DNA of 64,000 bases. Source: Alphaproteobacteria bacterium (GTDB taxonomy: Bacteria; Pseudomonadota; Alphaproteobacteria; Rhodospirillales; Rhodospirillaceae). Where the stretch lies: the NCBI GenBank assembly GCA_003246625.1, contig QJZR01000020.1, forward strand, positions 57,173 to 121,172, written 5' to 3'. Below are positions 1 through 9,675 of the stretch, piece after piece. The position numbers and the translations under genes were made by a program. Position 1 is the stretch's first letter, and every line of letters starts with the position of its first letter. The notes beneath the pieces are model-generated. The model saw only the letters and a program-made list of their open reading frames with translations. It was not told the DNA's origin and did not search any database.

Positions 1-2
1 CG

Positions 3-1223
3 CAAATCGCCCTGCATCAGGCCAACCGCGCCCTGTCGCTGGCCGCCACCGGCGAACTGGACCGGCTGCTTTCGGTCCGCATCGACACCCTGGGGTCGCA
101 GCGCAACAGCGACCTCGGCAGCTCGCTGTTCGTGCTGCTCGGTTCCTTCTTCGCCTCGTGGTGGATCGGCCGCAACGTGTCGCGCCCGATCCACGACATC
201 GCCGCCACCTTGAACACCCTGGCCCAGGCCAAGTGGGACATCACGGTGCCGCACACCACGCGCGGCGACGAGATCGGCGACATCGCCTCGGCGGTGGACA
301 CCTGGCGCAGCAACGCCCTGACCCGCCGCGCGGCGGCGCAGGAAGCGGAAAAGGAAAGAAAGGCGCGCGAGGAACGGGCCCTGCGGGTCGAGGCCCTGAC
401 CCTGGAGTTCAACGAGCAGATGCGCTCCAGCATCGGCAATTTCCTGCAAGCGGCGCAGGGGCTGGAACGGACCTCCAGCTCGATGTCCGAGGTGGCGGAA
501 CGGACCTCGTCGCAGACCTCGGCGGTGGCCGGCGCGGCGCAGGAATCCTCGCAAAGCGTCGACTCCGTCGCCGCCGCCACCGAGGAAATGAACATGTCGA
601 TCGCCGAAATCGCCCGGCGCATCGACGAGGCCGACGCCGTCGTCAAGCGGGCGGCGGACCAAACCGCCCATGCCGAGACCCTGGTCTCCAGCCTGGAGGA
701 CACCGCGCAGAAAATCGGCGAGGTGGTGCAGATGATCAACGACGTCGCCAACCAGACCAACCTCTTGGCCCTCAACGCCACCATCGAGGCGGCGCGCGCG
801 GGCGAGGCGGGCAAGGGCTTCGCCGTGGTCGCCTCGGAAGTCAAGAACCTGGCCAACCAAACGGCCCGGGCGACCGAGGAAATCGCCAGCCAGATCAGCG
901 CCGTGCAGGAAGCCAGCCAGACCACGGCGAAGGAAATCGCGGCGATCTCGCAGGTGATGTCGTCGGTGACCTCGATCACCGCCTCGGTGGCGGCGGCGGT
1001 GGAGGAACAGCAGGCGACCACCGCCGACATCGCGCGCAGCATCGCCCTGGCCGCCAGCAGCGCGCAAGAGGTCAGCCAGAACATCGCGGGGCTGGAGGAA
1101 GGCGCGCAGGAAACCGGCGAGGCCTCGCGCTCGGTGCAGGAGGCGGCGAAGGCGCTGTCGCAGCAATCCGACGCCATGCGCGACAACGTCGAACGCTTCA
1201 TCGAGGCGGTGCGCACCGTCTGA
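3..1223 (+). CDS. Methyl-accepting chemotaxis protein, C-terminal part (5' end outside window)
   Basis: The reading frame is open from the first bases of the window, so this is the C-terminal ~406 residues of a chemoreceptor whose sensor domain lies upstream. It begins in the end of a periplasmic or linker region, then a membrane segment ([13 protein letters not shown], near nt 124-170), a HAMP domain (to about nt 330), and the long coiled-coil signalling domain. The conserved hairpin tip that binds CheA/CheW is visible ([15 protein letters not shown] followed by [16 protein letters not shown]). No CheR/CheB-tethering pentapeptide is seen at the C terminus, which ends EAVRTV. It converges on another receptor gene and shares a terminator with it. 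The ligand cannot be inferred from this part. Confidence 0.95.
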   Translation, partial: QIALHQANRALSLAATGELDRLLSVRIDTLGSQRNSDLGSSLFVLLGSFFASWWIGRNVSRPIHDIAATLNTLAQAKWDITVPHTTRGDEIGDIASAVDTWRSNALTRRAAAQEAEKERKAREERALRVEALTLEFNEQMRSSIGNFLQAAQGLERTSSSMSEVAERTSSQTSAVAGAAQESSQSVDSVAAATEEMNMSIAEIARRIDEADAVVKRAADQTAHAETLVSSLEDTAQKIGEVVQMINDVANQTNLLALNATIEAARAGEAGKGFAVVASEVKNLANQTARATEEIASQISAVQEASQTTAKEIAAISQVMSSVTSITASVAAAVEEQQATTADIARSIALAASSAQEVSQNIAGLEEGAQETGEASRSVQEAAKALSQQSDAMRDNVERFIEAVRTV

Positions 1224-1244
1224 GCGCGGCGTTCCGGCCCAACA

Positions 1245-1273
1245 AAAACGGCGGCCCATCGGGCCGCCGTTTT
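1245..1273. terminator. Bidirectional intrinsic terminator between two convergent receptor genes
   Basis: A perfect 9-bp GC stem (CGGCGGCCC / GGGCCGCCG, loop ATC) is flanked by AAAA on the left and TTTT on the right. It therefore reads as a hairpin plus U-tract in both directions. It lies 22 bp past the plus-strand stop and 15 bp past the minus-strand stop. Confidence 0.85.
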
Positions 1274-1287
1274 CCGTTCGTCCGCCG

Positions 1288-2991
1288 TCAGGAGCGGGAG
1301 AGCTGGCGCTCGGTTTCCTCGACCGAGTTCTCCACCGCGGCGTTGACCGACTTGTGCAGATTGTCGATGTCGCCGCTCAGTTCCCCCACCGTGCCGCGCA
1401 GGCTGACCGCGACGTCGCCGACCTCGGTCGCCTGCTGCGACACCGCCGAGATCATCGTCGCCACTTCCTGCGCGCCGCCCGCCACTTCCTGCACGTTGCG
1501 GGAAATGTCGCGGGTGGTGGCGTTCTGTTCCTCCACCGCCGAGGCGATGGCCGCCGCCGTTTCGTCCACCTTGGCCAGGGTATGGCCGATTTCCGCCATC
1601 GCCGTGACCATGCGGTGGGACTGCTCCTGCATTCCCTGGATCTTTTCGGTGATCTGCGACAACGCACGCTGGGTTTCCAGCGCCAGGGACTTCACTTCGC
1701 CAGCCACCACGGCGAAGCCCTTGCCCGCGTCGCCCGCGCGCGCCGCCTCGATGGTGGCGTTCAGGGCCAACAGGTTGGTCTGCGCCGCGATGCCGTTGAT
1801 CAGCTCCACCACCGTGCCGATGTCGTTGGCCGCCGCGTCGACCTGGGCGACGACGCCCTGCGCCTCGGCCGCCAGTTCGCCCGCCTGCCGCGCGATCGCG
1901 GTGGAGGCCGCCGCCTGGTTGGCGATTTCGGAGATCGAGGCAGAGAGTTCCTCGGCCGCGCTGGCCACGGTTTCGGCGTTGGCCAGGGCCTGTTCGGCAC
2001 CGGCGGCGACGATGGTGGAATTGTTCTGCATCTGCTGCACCAGCCCTTCCAGGTGGGCGACGCCGCCGTTCATGGTTTCGGCGCAGACGGTGACCTTTTC
2101 GACCGCGGTGTCGGTTTCGGTGCCGACCGTCGTCGCCATACCTCGCACCGCATCCAGCACCGCCTTCTTCGACAGTTCGGCCAGATTCTTTTGCGCTTCC
2201 TCCAGCTCGCGGCTCTGACGCAGTTTCTCGCGGAAGACTTCCAGCGCCTCGGCCATGTGGCCGATCTCGTCGGCACGACCACGGCCCGCGATCTCGACGT
2301 CGAGGTCGCCCTCGGCCAGGCGGCGGGTCGCGGCGGTCATTCCGGTAATCGCCCGCAGGCTCATCCGCAGGAACAGGAAGGTGACGATCCCCATGAAAGC
2401 CAGAAGCCCGCCGCCCGCCAGCACCGTCGACCGCGACAGGGCGGCGACCATCTTCTCGATTTCCTGTTGGCTGAGACCGGTATAGAGGACGCCGACCACC
2501 TTGCCCGAAGCGTCCTTGATCGGGTCGTAGGCGGTGAAATACCGCTGGCCGAGAATTTCCGCCTCGCCGCGATAGGGCTTGCCGTCGCGCAGCACCGCGT
2601 CATAAACCGGGCCGGGCGCCAGCTTGGTGCCGACGGCGCGGCTGCCGTCCGCCTTCATCACGTTGGTGGCGACGCGGGTATCGGCCGCGAACACCGTCGC
2701 GGTGCCGCCGATCAGGGTCTTGATGCCATCCACCACCCGGATGTCGCCGTTCAACGGCGTGTCCCCGGCGAACAGCGTATCGCCCTCCAAACGGTATGCG
2801 GCACCCACCCCGGCAAGAACGTGCCAGGCGACGCGCATCGCGCTCTCCTGCCGTTCCTGCGCCTGCACGTTCAACTCTTCGTGGGCGATGTGCACGCTGA
2901 CGCCAAGAAGAGCAGCCATCGTCACCAACAACGACAGCAGGGTTGCGAACGTCACTTTTTGCACGAGAGAAAGACGGAAAAGAGCTTTCAT
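1288..2991 (-). CDS. Methyl-accepting chemotaxis protein with periplasmic single-Cache sensor
   Basis: A full-length 567-residue chemoreceptor. The N terminus has a membrane helix (about residues 8-30), then a ~155-residue periplasmic region. Its motifs ([35 protein letters not shown]) are typical of single Cache (sCache_2/Cache_3-like) domains that bind small organic acids. A second membrane helix follows near residue 190, then HAMP, then the signalling domain with the hairpin tip ([28 protein letters not shown]). The start ATG at 2991 gives the usual short cytoplasmic lead. There are no che genes nearby, so it is probably an orphan receptor feeding a chromosomal Che array. The ligand is unknown. 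Confidence 0.93.
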   Translation of the reverse strand: MKALFRLSLVQKVTFATLLSLLVTMAALLGVSVHIAHEELNVQAQERQESAMRVAWHVLAGVGAAYRLEGDTLFAGDTPLNGDIRVVDGIKTLIGGTATVFAADTRVATNVMKADGSRAVGTKLAPGPVYDAVLRDGKPYRGEAEILGQRYFTAYDPIKDASGKVVGVLYTGLSQQEIEKMVAALSRSTVLAGGGLLAFMGIVTFLFLRMSLRAITGMTAATRRLAEGDLDVEIAGRGRADEIGHMAEALEVFREKLRQSRELEEAQKNLAELSKKAVLDAVRGMATTVGTETDTAVEKVTVCAETMNGGVAHLEGLVQQMQNNSTIVAAGAEQALANAETVASAAEELSASISEIANQAAASTAIARQAGELAAEAQGVVAQVDAAANDIGTVVELINGIAAQTNLLALNATIEAARAGDAGKGFAVVAGEVKSLALETQRALSQITEKIQGMQEQSHRMVTAMAEIGHTLAKVDETAAAIASAVEEQNATTRDISRNVQEVAGGAQEVATMISAVSQQATEVGDVAVSLRGTVGELSGDIDNLHKSVNAAVENSVEETERQLSRS

Positions 2992-3253
2992 TTGTCACCA
3001 CAACTCCAGGGGGCATTCGTATGTTTTTCTCGGACCTTCTGGCCATTTCTCTTTATTTTGGGCCGCCTAGCGGGTTTTCCAGTGACCCCCGTCACAATTA
3101 CGCAATAAGATTTCCCGAAAATGCTTTTTTCGGACACAAACCGCGATGGAAACCGCCGTTCGGCGTTCCCTTCCCCACCGAACACTTGAAGATTGCATTC
3201 CCCGTTCCGAAGCGTAACTTCGGCGGGTCGTGACCGCATGGGGGAAACCGGCG
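2992..3253. promoter_or_regulatory. Divergent intergenic region with a GTGAC-N4-GTCAC inverted repeat
   Basis: This 262-bp region separates the divergently transcribed receptor (minus) and TPR protein (plus), so it must hold both promoters. A perfect short inverted repeat (GTGAC CCCC GTCAC, 3082-3095) sits about midway. No convincing -35/-10 pair could be assigned by eye. Confidence 0.35.
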
Positions 3254-4990
3254 ATGAACCGCAATCTTTGGGCGATGATCGTATTCGCGTGCGCGCTGCT
3301 GACCGCCGCGCCCGCCGCCTGGGCCGCGCCACGAAGCGCCGCCCCCTCGCCGGACGTCCTCAACGAACGCCTGGAAACCCTGCGCGACACGGTGAAGGAG
3401 CTTTCGGCGGAGACCAAGGCCAACACCCAGGCAACCGCCGAACACAAAAACGGCCTTCAGGCCCAGGACAAACGGATCGAGGACACCAACGATCGCTTTA
3501 GCGATCTGCACGAAAGCATCACCCGCGTCCTCACCCTCATCAGCACCGGCGCAGCCACCCTGGGCGCGGTCGTCGGCGGTTTTGGCTATTTCTTCTACAA
3601 AAAGGTTCGGGCGGATGCCCTGCAAAAAACTGAATTGGTCATCATGAAATGGCTTTCCGATAATCAGAACGCCCTCTACGAGGAAAAAGAAAAGATACTA
3701 AAAGAGCTCAAGATCGCCGAAGAGAAGGCAATTCAAGACATCAATTCCGCCTGCAAGCAGGTGCAAACGAATGCAGATAATGCGAACGATATCATAAATA
3801 AGAGAATCAGCGACTCAACCTTCATTGAGCCTGATACCGGCAATGGAGATAAATACAATGATAAAAATCTAATGGAATTAATGAACAAGCCAGAAAGTAA
3901 ACGCACGGCTGATGACCTGATAAAATTAGGCCTAGCCGCACTGTTCGATAATAAAAATGACAATGCTATATATTATTTTGGGCGCATACTAGAACTGCCC
4001 ACAGCCACCAAAAAACAGATCGCCAATGCCTTGTTCAACAGGGGGATTGCACTTGGACGGCAGAACAGACCGGACGAATCCATCGCCGCCTATAACGCAA
4101 TAATTCACCGGTTTCGCGATGACGCCAACCTGAACAAACAGATTGCCAACGCCTTGATCAACAAGGGCGTCATGCTTGGACGACAAGGCAAAACAAAAGA
4201 AGGCATCGGCGCCTATGACGAAGTAATCTGCCGCTTCGGCAAAAATCCCCCCCCCGACTTGCGCGAACCGGTCGCCCTAGCCTTGATCAATAAGGGCGTC
4301 GCGCTTGGACGACAGAACGAACTGGATGAGGCCATCCACGCCTATAACGAAGTAATTCACAACTTCGACGAAAACCCCACCCCAGACCTGCGCGAACAGG
4401 CCGCCAAAGCCCTGGTCAACAAAGGCCTCGTACTTAGACAAGAGAACAAGCTAGACGAGGCCATCGAGGCCTATAACGGGGTAATCCTCCGTTTCAAATA
4501 TGGTTCCACTCCAGCCCTGCGCGAACAGAGCGCCAGAGCCATGGTCAACAAAGGCATCGCACTTGGACGACGGGGAAATGTGGATGAAGAAATGACCGCC
4601 TATAACGAGGTAATCCAAAATTTCGATGACGCTCCCACCCCCATCCTGTGCGAACAGCTCGCTATTGCCCTAGTCAACAAAAGCGATGTTCTGGGAAAGG
4701 GGGGAAATGCGGATGAAGCGATCGACCTTTGTAATAAGGTGATCGAGCGCTTTGGCGACGACCCCACCCCCGCCCTGCGCGAACAGGCCGCTATTGCTTG
4801 GGTTAACAAGGCCGAGAACCTGGATCGGAAGGGAGAAACGGAAAAGGCCCTGCGTATTTTCGATGACGTCATCAAGCTCTACGGCACGGAGGAAACCGCC
4901 CAGGACGCGGTCAAGGAGGCCAAGCGGTTGCGGGATGAGATCCTGGCCCGGAAGAAGACCTGCGACGACGCGCCCAAGGACAAGGAATAA
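3254..4990 (+). CDS. Exported or membrane-anchored tetratricopeptide-repeat protein
   Basis: 578 residues. The start at 3254 gives a clear Sec signal peptide (NRNLWAMIVFACALL..., ending about AAWA) with GGGGAAA upstream; a start 24 bp earlier would spoil it. A coiled-coil stretch (about 30-95) is followed by a transmembrane helix (LISTGAATLGAVVGGFGYFF), a second charged coiled coil, and a C-terminal TPR array. The array units share A-x-ALINKG-x-LGR, DEAI-x-AYNEVI and PTP-x-LREQ motifs. Codon use in the middle (about 3640-4250) is more AT-rich than the flanks. The topology suggests a protein-protein interaction scaffold at the inner membrane. No partner is indicated by its neighbours and I do not assign a function. 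Confidence 0.88.
   Translation: MNRNLWAMIVFACALLTAAPAAWAAPRSAAPSPDVLNERLETLRDTVKELSAETKANTQATAEHKNGLQAQDKRIEDTNDRFSDLHESITRVLTLISTGAATLGAVVGGFGYFFYKKVRADALQKTELVIMKWLSDNQNALYEEKEKILKELKIAEEKAIQDINSACKQVQTNADNANDIINKRISDSTFIEPDTGNGDKYNDKNLMELMNKPESKRTADDLIKLGLAALFDNKNDNAIYYFGRILELPTATKKQIANALFNRGIALGRQNRPDESIAAYNAIIHRFRDDANLNKQIANALINKGVMLGRQGKTKEGIGAYDEVICRFGKNPPPDLREPVALALINKGVALGRQNELDEAIHAYNEVIHNFDENPTPDLREQAAKALVNKGLVLRQENKLDEAIEAYNGVILRFKYGSTPALREQSARAMVNKGIALGRRGNVDEEMTAYNEVIQNFDDAPTPILCEQLAIALVNKSDVLGKGGNADEAIDLCNKVIERFGDDPTPALREQAAIAWVNKAENLDRKGETEKALRIFDDVIKLYGTEETAQDAVKEAKRLRDEILARKKTCDDAPKDKE
3998..4900 (+). repeat. In-frame tandem repeat, exact 129-bp period (43-residue TPR units)
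   Basis: The LREQ-type segment recurs at 4256, 4385, 4514, 4643 and 4772, exactly 129 bp apart. Diverged earlier units fall on the same register at 4127 and 3998. The unit encodes one 43-residue helical repeat, longer than the canonical 34-residue TPR. The constant spacing and high nucleotide similarity indicate recent duplication or homogenisation. Confidence 0.85.
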
Positions 4991-5000
4991 CCCACATCCG

Positions 5001-5090
5001 TCATGCCCGGACTTGATCCGGGCATCCACGGGTTTTTGGTGCCCCGACCCCCAAGACGTGGATGGCCGGGACAAGCCCGGCCATGACGAG
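5001..5090. repeat. REP-like palindrome pair upstream of the GIY-YIG gene
   Basis: Two imperfect palindromes lie head to head: ATGCCCGG-N7-CCGGGCAT (5003-5025) and ATGGCCGGG-N5-CCCGGCCAT (5062-5084). They match the dispersed GTCATGCCCGG...CCGGGCATCC type of extragenic palindrome common in alphaproteobacteria. They may also terminate transcription of the TPR gene. Confidence 0.75.
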
Positions 5091-5127
5091 GCGGGAAATC
5101 GCGGTATCGAGACAAGGGAATACGGCG

Positions 5128-5415
5128 ATGCCTGCCGCATGGGTCTATATCCTGACCAACCGTCCGAACGGCACGCTCTATGTCGGGGTTACCTCGAACC
5201 TCGCCCGACGCATCTGGGAACATCGCGAAGGCGTGGCCGACGGCTTCACCAAGCGTTACGGCATCAAGCGGCTGGTGCATGCGGAACCCTTCGACGATAT
5301 CCGCCGGGCCATCCAACGGGAAAAGAACCTCAAGCACTGGTGCCGGGCGTGGAAGGTGCGCCTGATCGTTTCGGACAATCCGGACTGGGCGGATTTGTTT
5401 CCGCTGCTGGCGTGA
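5128..5415 (+). CDS. Small GIY-YIG domain protein (COG2827/UPF0213-like)
   Basis: 95 residues consisting only of a GIY-YIG nuclease fold. The diagnostic elements are visible: WVYIL-x10-LYVGVTSNLARRIWEH (the two aromatic motifs and the following Arg) and the later E in AIQREKNLKHW. The ATG at 5128 is chosen because AAGGGA lies just upstream and family members start about six residues before the first Tyr; the open frame reaches back to 5062 but that would begin inside a palindrome. This family is usually annotated as a predicted endonuclease of unknown role. It is monocistronic and bracketed by REP-like palindromes on both sides. Confidence 0.88.
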   Translation: MPAAWVYILTNRPNGTLYVGVTSNLARRIWEHREGVADGFTKRYGIKRLVHAEPFDDIRRAIQREKNLKHWCRAWKVRLIVSDNPDWADLFPLLA

Positions 5416-5770
5416 TGCCTCCCTTCCCGTCATGACTAGGCGTCTTCCGGAATAGGGTGCCCCCCGGGCTTAAGCCTATGGTCTGCCACCGAAGGGAAAA
5501 CTCCGTGGATGCCTGTGTCGAGCACGGGCATGACGGGTGGGTAAGCGCGCCATTTTGCGTCTTCGTCACCCCCGGACTTGTTCCGGGGGGCCACGCCTTG
5601 TTGCTCTTCCCCGTCCATGCCGAAAAACGCGTGGATGCGCGGGACAAGCCCGCACATGACGGTTGGGGCTGGGGCGACCCGGGGATCAATCCGGGCATCC
5701 GCGACTTTACTCAAAAAAACGTCGACCCCCGGGTCAAGCCCGGGGGTGACAGTGGGATAGAACCGAGGCG
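5416..5770. repeat. Cluster of REP-like palindromes, non-coding
   Basis: About 350 bp with no gene. It contains at least four palindromic units: CACCCCCGG-N-CCGGGGG (about 5567-5592), GCGGG-ACAA-GCCCGC (about 5637-5655), CCCGGGGATCAATCCGGG (about 5678-5695) and a perfect ACCCCCGGG-N5-CCCGGGGGT (5725-5747). All carry the ACTTG/CAAG centre typical of this repeat class. The last copy lies just past the stop of the minus-strand ABC operon and could serve as its terminator. Confidence 0.75.
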
Positions 5771-5777
5771 ACGCGGC

Positions 5778-6833
5778 CTACCCCTCCAGCGGGTACCAGC
5801 GCGGGCGGGCGAAGATCAGGCCGCAGGTTTCGCCCACTTCCGGCCCGGGCTCGCGGCGGGTTTTCTGCACCCGCACCTCGGCCTCGCCGACCCGCACGCG
5901 ATAGTCGATCACCTCGCCCAGATAGGCCTTGCGCTCCACCGTGCCGGAGACGCCGCCCTCGGTGGAGAAGGCGATCTCGTTCGGCCGGGCCGCCAGCCAA
6001 GCGCCCCCCGCGGCGGCCAGTTCCGGTGGCGGCGGCGCGGGCGGCGCATAGGATGCGCCCGCCACCTCCATCCGTCCGTCGCGCAGCGCCACCTGGAGGA
6101 ACGACGACAGGCCGATGAACTCGAAGACGAAGCGGTTGGCCGGGGCGCCATAGATTTCCAGGGGCGAGCCCACCTGCTGCACCACGCCGCCCTTCATCAC
6201 CAGGATGCGGTCGGACAGCGCCATCGCCTCGGACTGGTCGTGCGTGACGTAGAGGATGGAATGGTGGAAGCGCCGTTGCAGATCCTTGATCTCGAAGCGC
6301 ATTTCCTCGCGGAAATGGGGGTCGAGGGAGGACAGCGGCTCGTCCAGCAGCATCACGTCGGGACGGATCGCCAACGCCCGGGCCAGCGCCACCCGCTGCT
6401 TGCCGCCGCCCGACAGGTCGTCGGGCGAGCCCTCGGCCACCGACCACAGGTTGGTGTGCTTCAGGGCTTCCTCGGCCCGTGCCTGGATTTCCTCCCTGGG
6501 CAGCTTGCGGATGCGCAGGGGGAAGGCGACGTTCTCGAACACCGACATGTGCGGCCACACCGCGAAGGCCTGGAACACCATGCCGAAGTTGCGATTTTCC
6601 GGCGGCAGGTAGAAGTGCTTCTTCTTCGACGAGATCACCCGGTCGCCGACGCGGATTTCGCCGTCGTCCAGGTCCTCGAACCCCGCCACCATGCGCAGGG
6701 TGGTGGTCTTGCCGCAGCCCGAGGGCCCCAGCATGGCGACGCATTCCCCCTGCTCGATCGACAGGTCGAGGCGGTTCACCGCGGCGACCTTGCCGAAACG
6801 CTTGGTCACGCCGGAGAGTTCGATATAGGCCAT
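5778..6833 (-). CDS. ABC transporter ATP-binding protein (FbpC/PotA-like), second of two in the operon
   Basis: 351 residues. Walker A is GPSGCGKTTTLRM, Walker B VMLLDEPLSSLD, and the H-loop YVTHDQSEA. The signature reads LSGGGKQR instead of the usual LSGGQQQR, a change in the ABC signature loop itself. A C-terminal OB/TOBE-type regulatory domain follows (about 240-351). The ATG shares its first base with the stop of the fused permease gene, so translation is coupled. It probably energises the import system encoded upstream on the same strand. The substrate class is that of Fe3+, thiamine or aminoethylphosphonate importers. Confidence 0.9.
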   Translation of the reverse strand: MAYIELSGVTKRFGKVAAVNRLDLSIEQGECVAMLGPSGCGKTTTLRMVAGFEDLDDGEIRVGDRVISSKKKHFYLPPENRNFGMVFQAFAVWPHMSVFENVAFPLRIRKLPREEIQARAEEALKHTNLWSVAEGSPDDLSGGGKQRVALARALAIRPDVMLLDEPLSSLDPHFREEMRFEIKDLQRRFHHSILYVTHDQSEAMALSDRILVMKGGVVQQVGSPLEIYGAPANRFVFEFIGLSSFLQVALRDGRMEVAGASYAPPAPPPPELAAAGGAWLAARPNEIAFSTEGGVSGTVERKAYLGEVIDYRVRVGEAEVRVQKTRREPGPEVGETCGLIFARPRWYPLEG

Positions 6834-8533
6834 TATCCCTTCCTCCCCACCTTGAACAGGCGTTTGATCACGCTTTCGCCGAAGACGATGATGATCAGGG
6901 CGATGCCCGCCAACGCGGCGGAATAGACCGTCTCGCCATCCTCGTTCAGGGTGTAGATGGCGACGCCGATGGTGCGGGTGGTCGGCCCGTAAAGCAGCAC
7001 GGAAACCGTCAGTTCGCGCAGCGCCGGCAGGAAGATCAGGAAGAACGCCGCCAGCATGCCGGGACGCACCAGCGGCACCACGATGTCCTTCAACGCCTGC
7101 CACATGGTGGCGCCCGAGGCGCGCGCCGCCTCCACCAGGGAGTCGTGCACCTGCTCCAACGCCGCCGAGTTGGCCTTGAGAGAGAAGGCCATGTAGCGCG
7201 CGATATAGGCGACCAGGATGATCCACACCGTGTTGTAGATGTTGACGCCGAACTTGCCGCTCCATGCCAGGATCACGCCCAGCGCGATCACCGAGCCGGG
7301 AACCGAGAACGGCAGCATCCCCAGGAATTCCAGGATGCCCTTGCCGCGCACCTTCATCTTGACGATGACGTAGCTGATGATCACGCCCGCCGTCATGGTG
7401 ATCAGCGCGGCGGAAAAGCCCAAGGACACGCTGTTCCAGATGGCGTCGCGGGTGAGCTGCCAGTCGAACAGGATGAACTTGTAGTTGTCCAGGGTCATGT
7501 TCTCGGCGGTGAAGGGCAGGCCATAGGTCCGCAGCCCGCCGACCATGAAGATGGTCACCGTCGGCAAAACGATGGTGAAGCCGATGTAGGCGATGCAGAA
7601 AAGCAGCATCGGCACGCGCAGGCCGCGCAGCTTCAGCTCGCTCGGGCGGAAGCTCTTGCCCGCGATGATCTGGTACTTGCCGCGCGCCAGAACCTTGTTC
7701 TGCAACCACATGATGAAGGCGGCGGTGACCACCAGAACCGAGGCCAGCACGGTGCCGGTGCGGATCGAGGCGAAGCTGCCCGCGCTTTGGTGGATCTTTT
7801 CGTAGATCAGGGTCGGGATGTTGTAGATGCCGACCTCGATGCCCAGCACCGCCACGGTGCCGAAATGGGCCATCGAGTAGAGCATGATCAAAAGAGAACC
7901 GGAAAGGATCGACGGCATCACCAGCGGGATGGTGATCTTGCGGGTGATGGTGAACAGGTCGGCGCCCGAGATGCGGGCGGATTCCTCCAGCGTCGGGTCC
8001 ATCCGTTCCAGCGCCCCGGCCACCTGGATGAAGACGAAGGGGAACAGGTACATCGTCTCGACCAGGATGATGCCGCCATAGGTGTAGATGTCGAACACCG
8101 GCCCATCCAGCCCCAGAAGGTCCATGAACAGGCGGTTGATGTAGCCGGAACGCGGCGACAGCAGCATCTTCCAGGCCAGCGCGCCGATGAACGACGGCAG
8201 CATGAACGGCACCAGGAACAGCACCTTCATCGTCCCCTTGAAGGGCAGGTCGGTGCGCGTCACCAGCCAGGCGAAGAAGGTGCCGACGATGGTGCCGGTG
8301 ACGGTGACGCCGGAGGCGAGGATCAGGGAATTCAGCAGCGCCTGATAGGTTTCGTGCTGCGACAGAACCTTGATCACGTCGACGACGTTGAACTGCCCCT
8401 GCACCCAGAAGGCGTTGAAGAAGATCAGCAGCACCGGCACCGCGACGACGATCACCAGGATCGCCACCGACAGCGCCAGCAGGATCTGGGCGGTGCCGAA
8501 ACGCGGCTGCGCGGCGGGAACGGCGGTGGTCAT
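6833..8533 (-). CDS. ABC transporter permease, fused double domain (FbpB/AfuB-like)
   Basis: 566 residues with about 12 membrane segments, arranged as two tandem permease units in one chain, as in FbpB/HitB-type ferric iron permeases. Two cytoplasmic EAA-type coupling loops are visible (ARISGADLFTITRKITIPL in the first half and ARASGATMWQALKDIVVPL in the second), one for each ATPase subunit. The start at 8533 gives MTTAVPAAQ and overlaps the upstream ATPase stop by 4 bp (ATGA). An in-frame extension to 8803 lies inside the upstream gene and is rejected. Confidence 0.9.
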   Translation of the reverse strand: MTTAVPAAQPRFGTAQILLALSVAILVIVVAVPVLLIFFNAFWVQGQFNVVDVIKVLSQHETYQALLNSLILASGVTVTGTIVGTFFAWLVTRTDLPFKGTMKVLFLVPFMLPSFIGALAWKMLLSPRSGYINRLFMDLLGLDGPVFDIYTYGGIILVETMYLFPFVFIQVAGALERMDPTLEESARISGADLFTITRKITIPLVMPSILSGSLLIMLYSMAHFGTVAVLGIEVGIYNIPTLIYEKIHQSAGSFASIRTGTVLASVLVVTAAFIMWLQNKVLARGKYQIIAGKSFRPSELKLRGLRVPMLLFCIAYIGFTIVLPTVTIFMVGGLRTYGLPFTAENMTLDNYKFILFDWQLTRDAIWNSVSLGFSAALITMTAGVIISYVIVKMKVRGKGILEFLGMLPFSVPGSVIALGVILAWSGKFGVNIYNTVWIILVAYIARYMAFSLKANSAALEQVHDSLVEAARASGATMWQALKDIVVPLVRPGMLAAFFLIFLPALRELTVSVLLYGPTTRTIGVAIYTLNEDGETVYSAALAGIALIIIVFGESVIKRLFKVGRKG

Positions 8534-9615
8534 CGGGCATCCTCCGCATCCGAACCGGGGAACCAGTGCACGGCGGCCAGGGAGACGCGGCAGGCTTCGC
8601 CCTCGGCGAACATCAGGCCCTTCTCCAGGCATTCGTGACTGTGCATCGCGGCGCGCACCGGGGTGCCCGCGACGTCGATCAGGTAATCCATGGTCGAGCC
8701 GAGGAAGCTGGCGCGCTGCACCACCCCGTCCAGCCCTTCGCCGCCGCGCGACAGGATGACGTCGCTGGGGCGGAACCCGGCGCGGCAGACGTCGCCGCCG
8801 CAATCCGGCGGGATCCCGCTCCAGGGGGCCAGGGCCGCCCCGGCCAGCCAGCCGTCGGCGCCCTTCCGCATCGGCAGGAAGTTCGACACCCCCAGGAAGC
8901 CGAAGACGAAGGCGTCCGCCGGGTGCTCGTAGATCTCTTCCGGCGTGCCGATCTGGCGCAGGCGGCCGGACGCGTCCATCACCGCCAGCCGGTCGGAAAT
9001 GCCGAGGGCGATTTCCTGGTCGTGGGTGACGTAAAACACGGTCACCCCCAGCTTGCGTTGCAGCGCCTTGATCTCGAAGCGCATTTCCTCGCGCAGATTG
9101 GCGTCGAGGTTATTCAGCGGTTCGTCCAGCAGCAGCAGGCGCGGTTCGGAAACCAGGGCGCGGGCCAGCGCGACGCGCTGCTGCTGCCCGCCGGAAAGTT
9201 CCGAGGGCAGGCGCTTTTCCAGCCCGCCCAGGCCGACCATCGCCACCGCCGCCGAGGCGCGGCGGCGCATCTCCTCCGCCGGGACCCCGGCGAGCTTCAA
9301 GGGATAGGCGACGTTGTCGGTGACGTTCATGTGCGGCCACACCGCATAGTCCTGGAACACCATGCCGAGGCCGCGCTGGTTGGGCGGCACCATGGTTCCG
9401 GCGGCGGCGTCGGCCATCGCCACGCCGCCGATGGCGACGGTGCCCGCCGAGGGCGCCTCGAACCCGGCGACCAGGCGCAGCAGGACCGTCTTGCCGCAGC
9501 CCGAGGGGCCAAGCAGGGTAAAACACTCGCCGTCGGCGACCGTAATATCCAGTCCCGGCAGCACCAGATGATCGCCATACCGCTTTTCGAGGCCGGCGAT
9601 GCGGACATCGGCCAT
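8530..9615 (-). CDS. ABC transporter ATP-binding protein (FbpC-like), first of two in the operon
   Basis: 361 residues with canonical motifs: Walker A GPSGCGKTVLLRL, signature LSGGQQQRVALA, Walker B LLLLDEPLNNLD, H-loop YVTHDQEIA, then a TOBE-type C-terminal domain. The start at 9615 has AGGAG at good spacing; a start 30 bp further out would lose it. It follows the binding-protein gene by 60 bp and is translationally coupled (ATGA) to the permease gene. It is clearly distinct in sequence from the second ATPase of the operon, so the two could form a heterodimer on the fused permease. Confidence 0.9.
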   Translation of the reverse strand: MADVRIAGLEKRYGDHLVLPGLDITVADGECFTLLGPSGCGKTVLLRLVAGFEAPSAGTVAIGGVAMADAAAGTMVPPNQRGLGMVFQDYAVWPHMNVTDNVAYPLKLAGVPAEEMRRRASAAVAMVGLGGLEKRLPSELSGGQQQRVALARALVSEPRLLLLDEPLNNLDANLREEMRFEIKALQRKLGVTVFYVTHDQEIALGISDRLAVMDASGRLRQIGTPEEIYEHPADAFVFGFLGVSNFLPMRKGADGWLAGAALAPWSGIPPDCGGDVCRAGFRPSDVILSRGGEGLDGVVQRASFLGSTMDYLIDVAGTPVRAAMHSHECLEKGLMFAEGEACRVSLAAVHWFPGSDAEDAR

Positions 9616-9675
9616 GGAATCAAACTCCTGACGGGGCGGCGGCAAGCGCCGCCCCGGATCGGACGGAAGGGAAGA

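Noticed and set aside
3998..4900. CRISPR array
   Set aside because: The period is 129 bp and codes in frame for TPR units; there are no unique spacers between short repeats. No CRISPR array was seen anywhere in the window.
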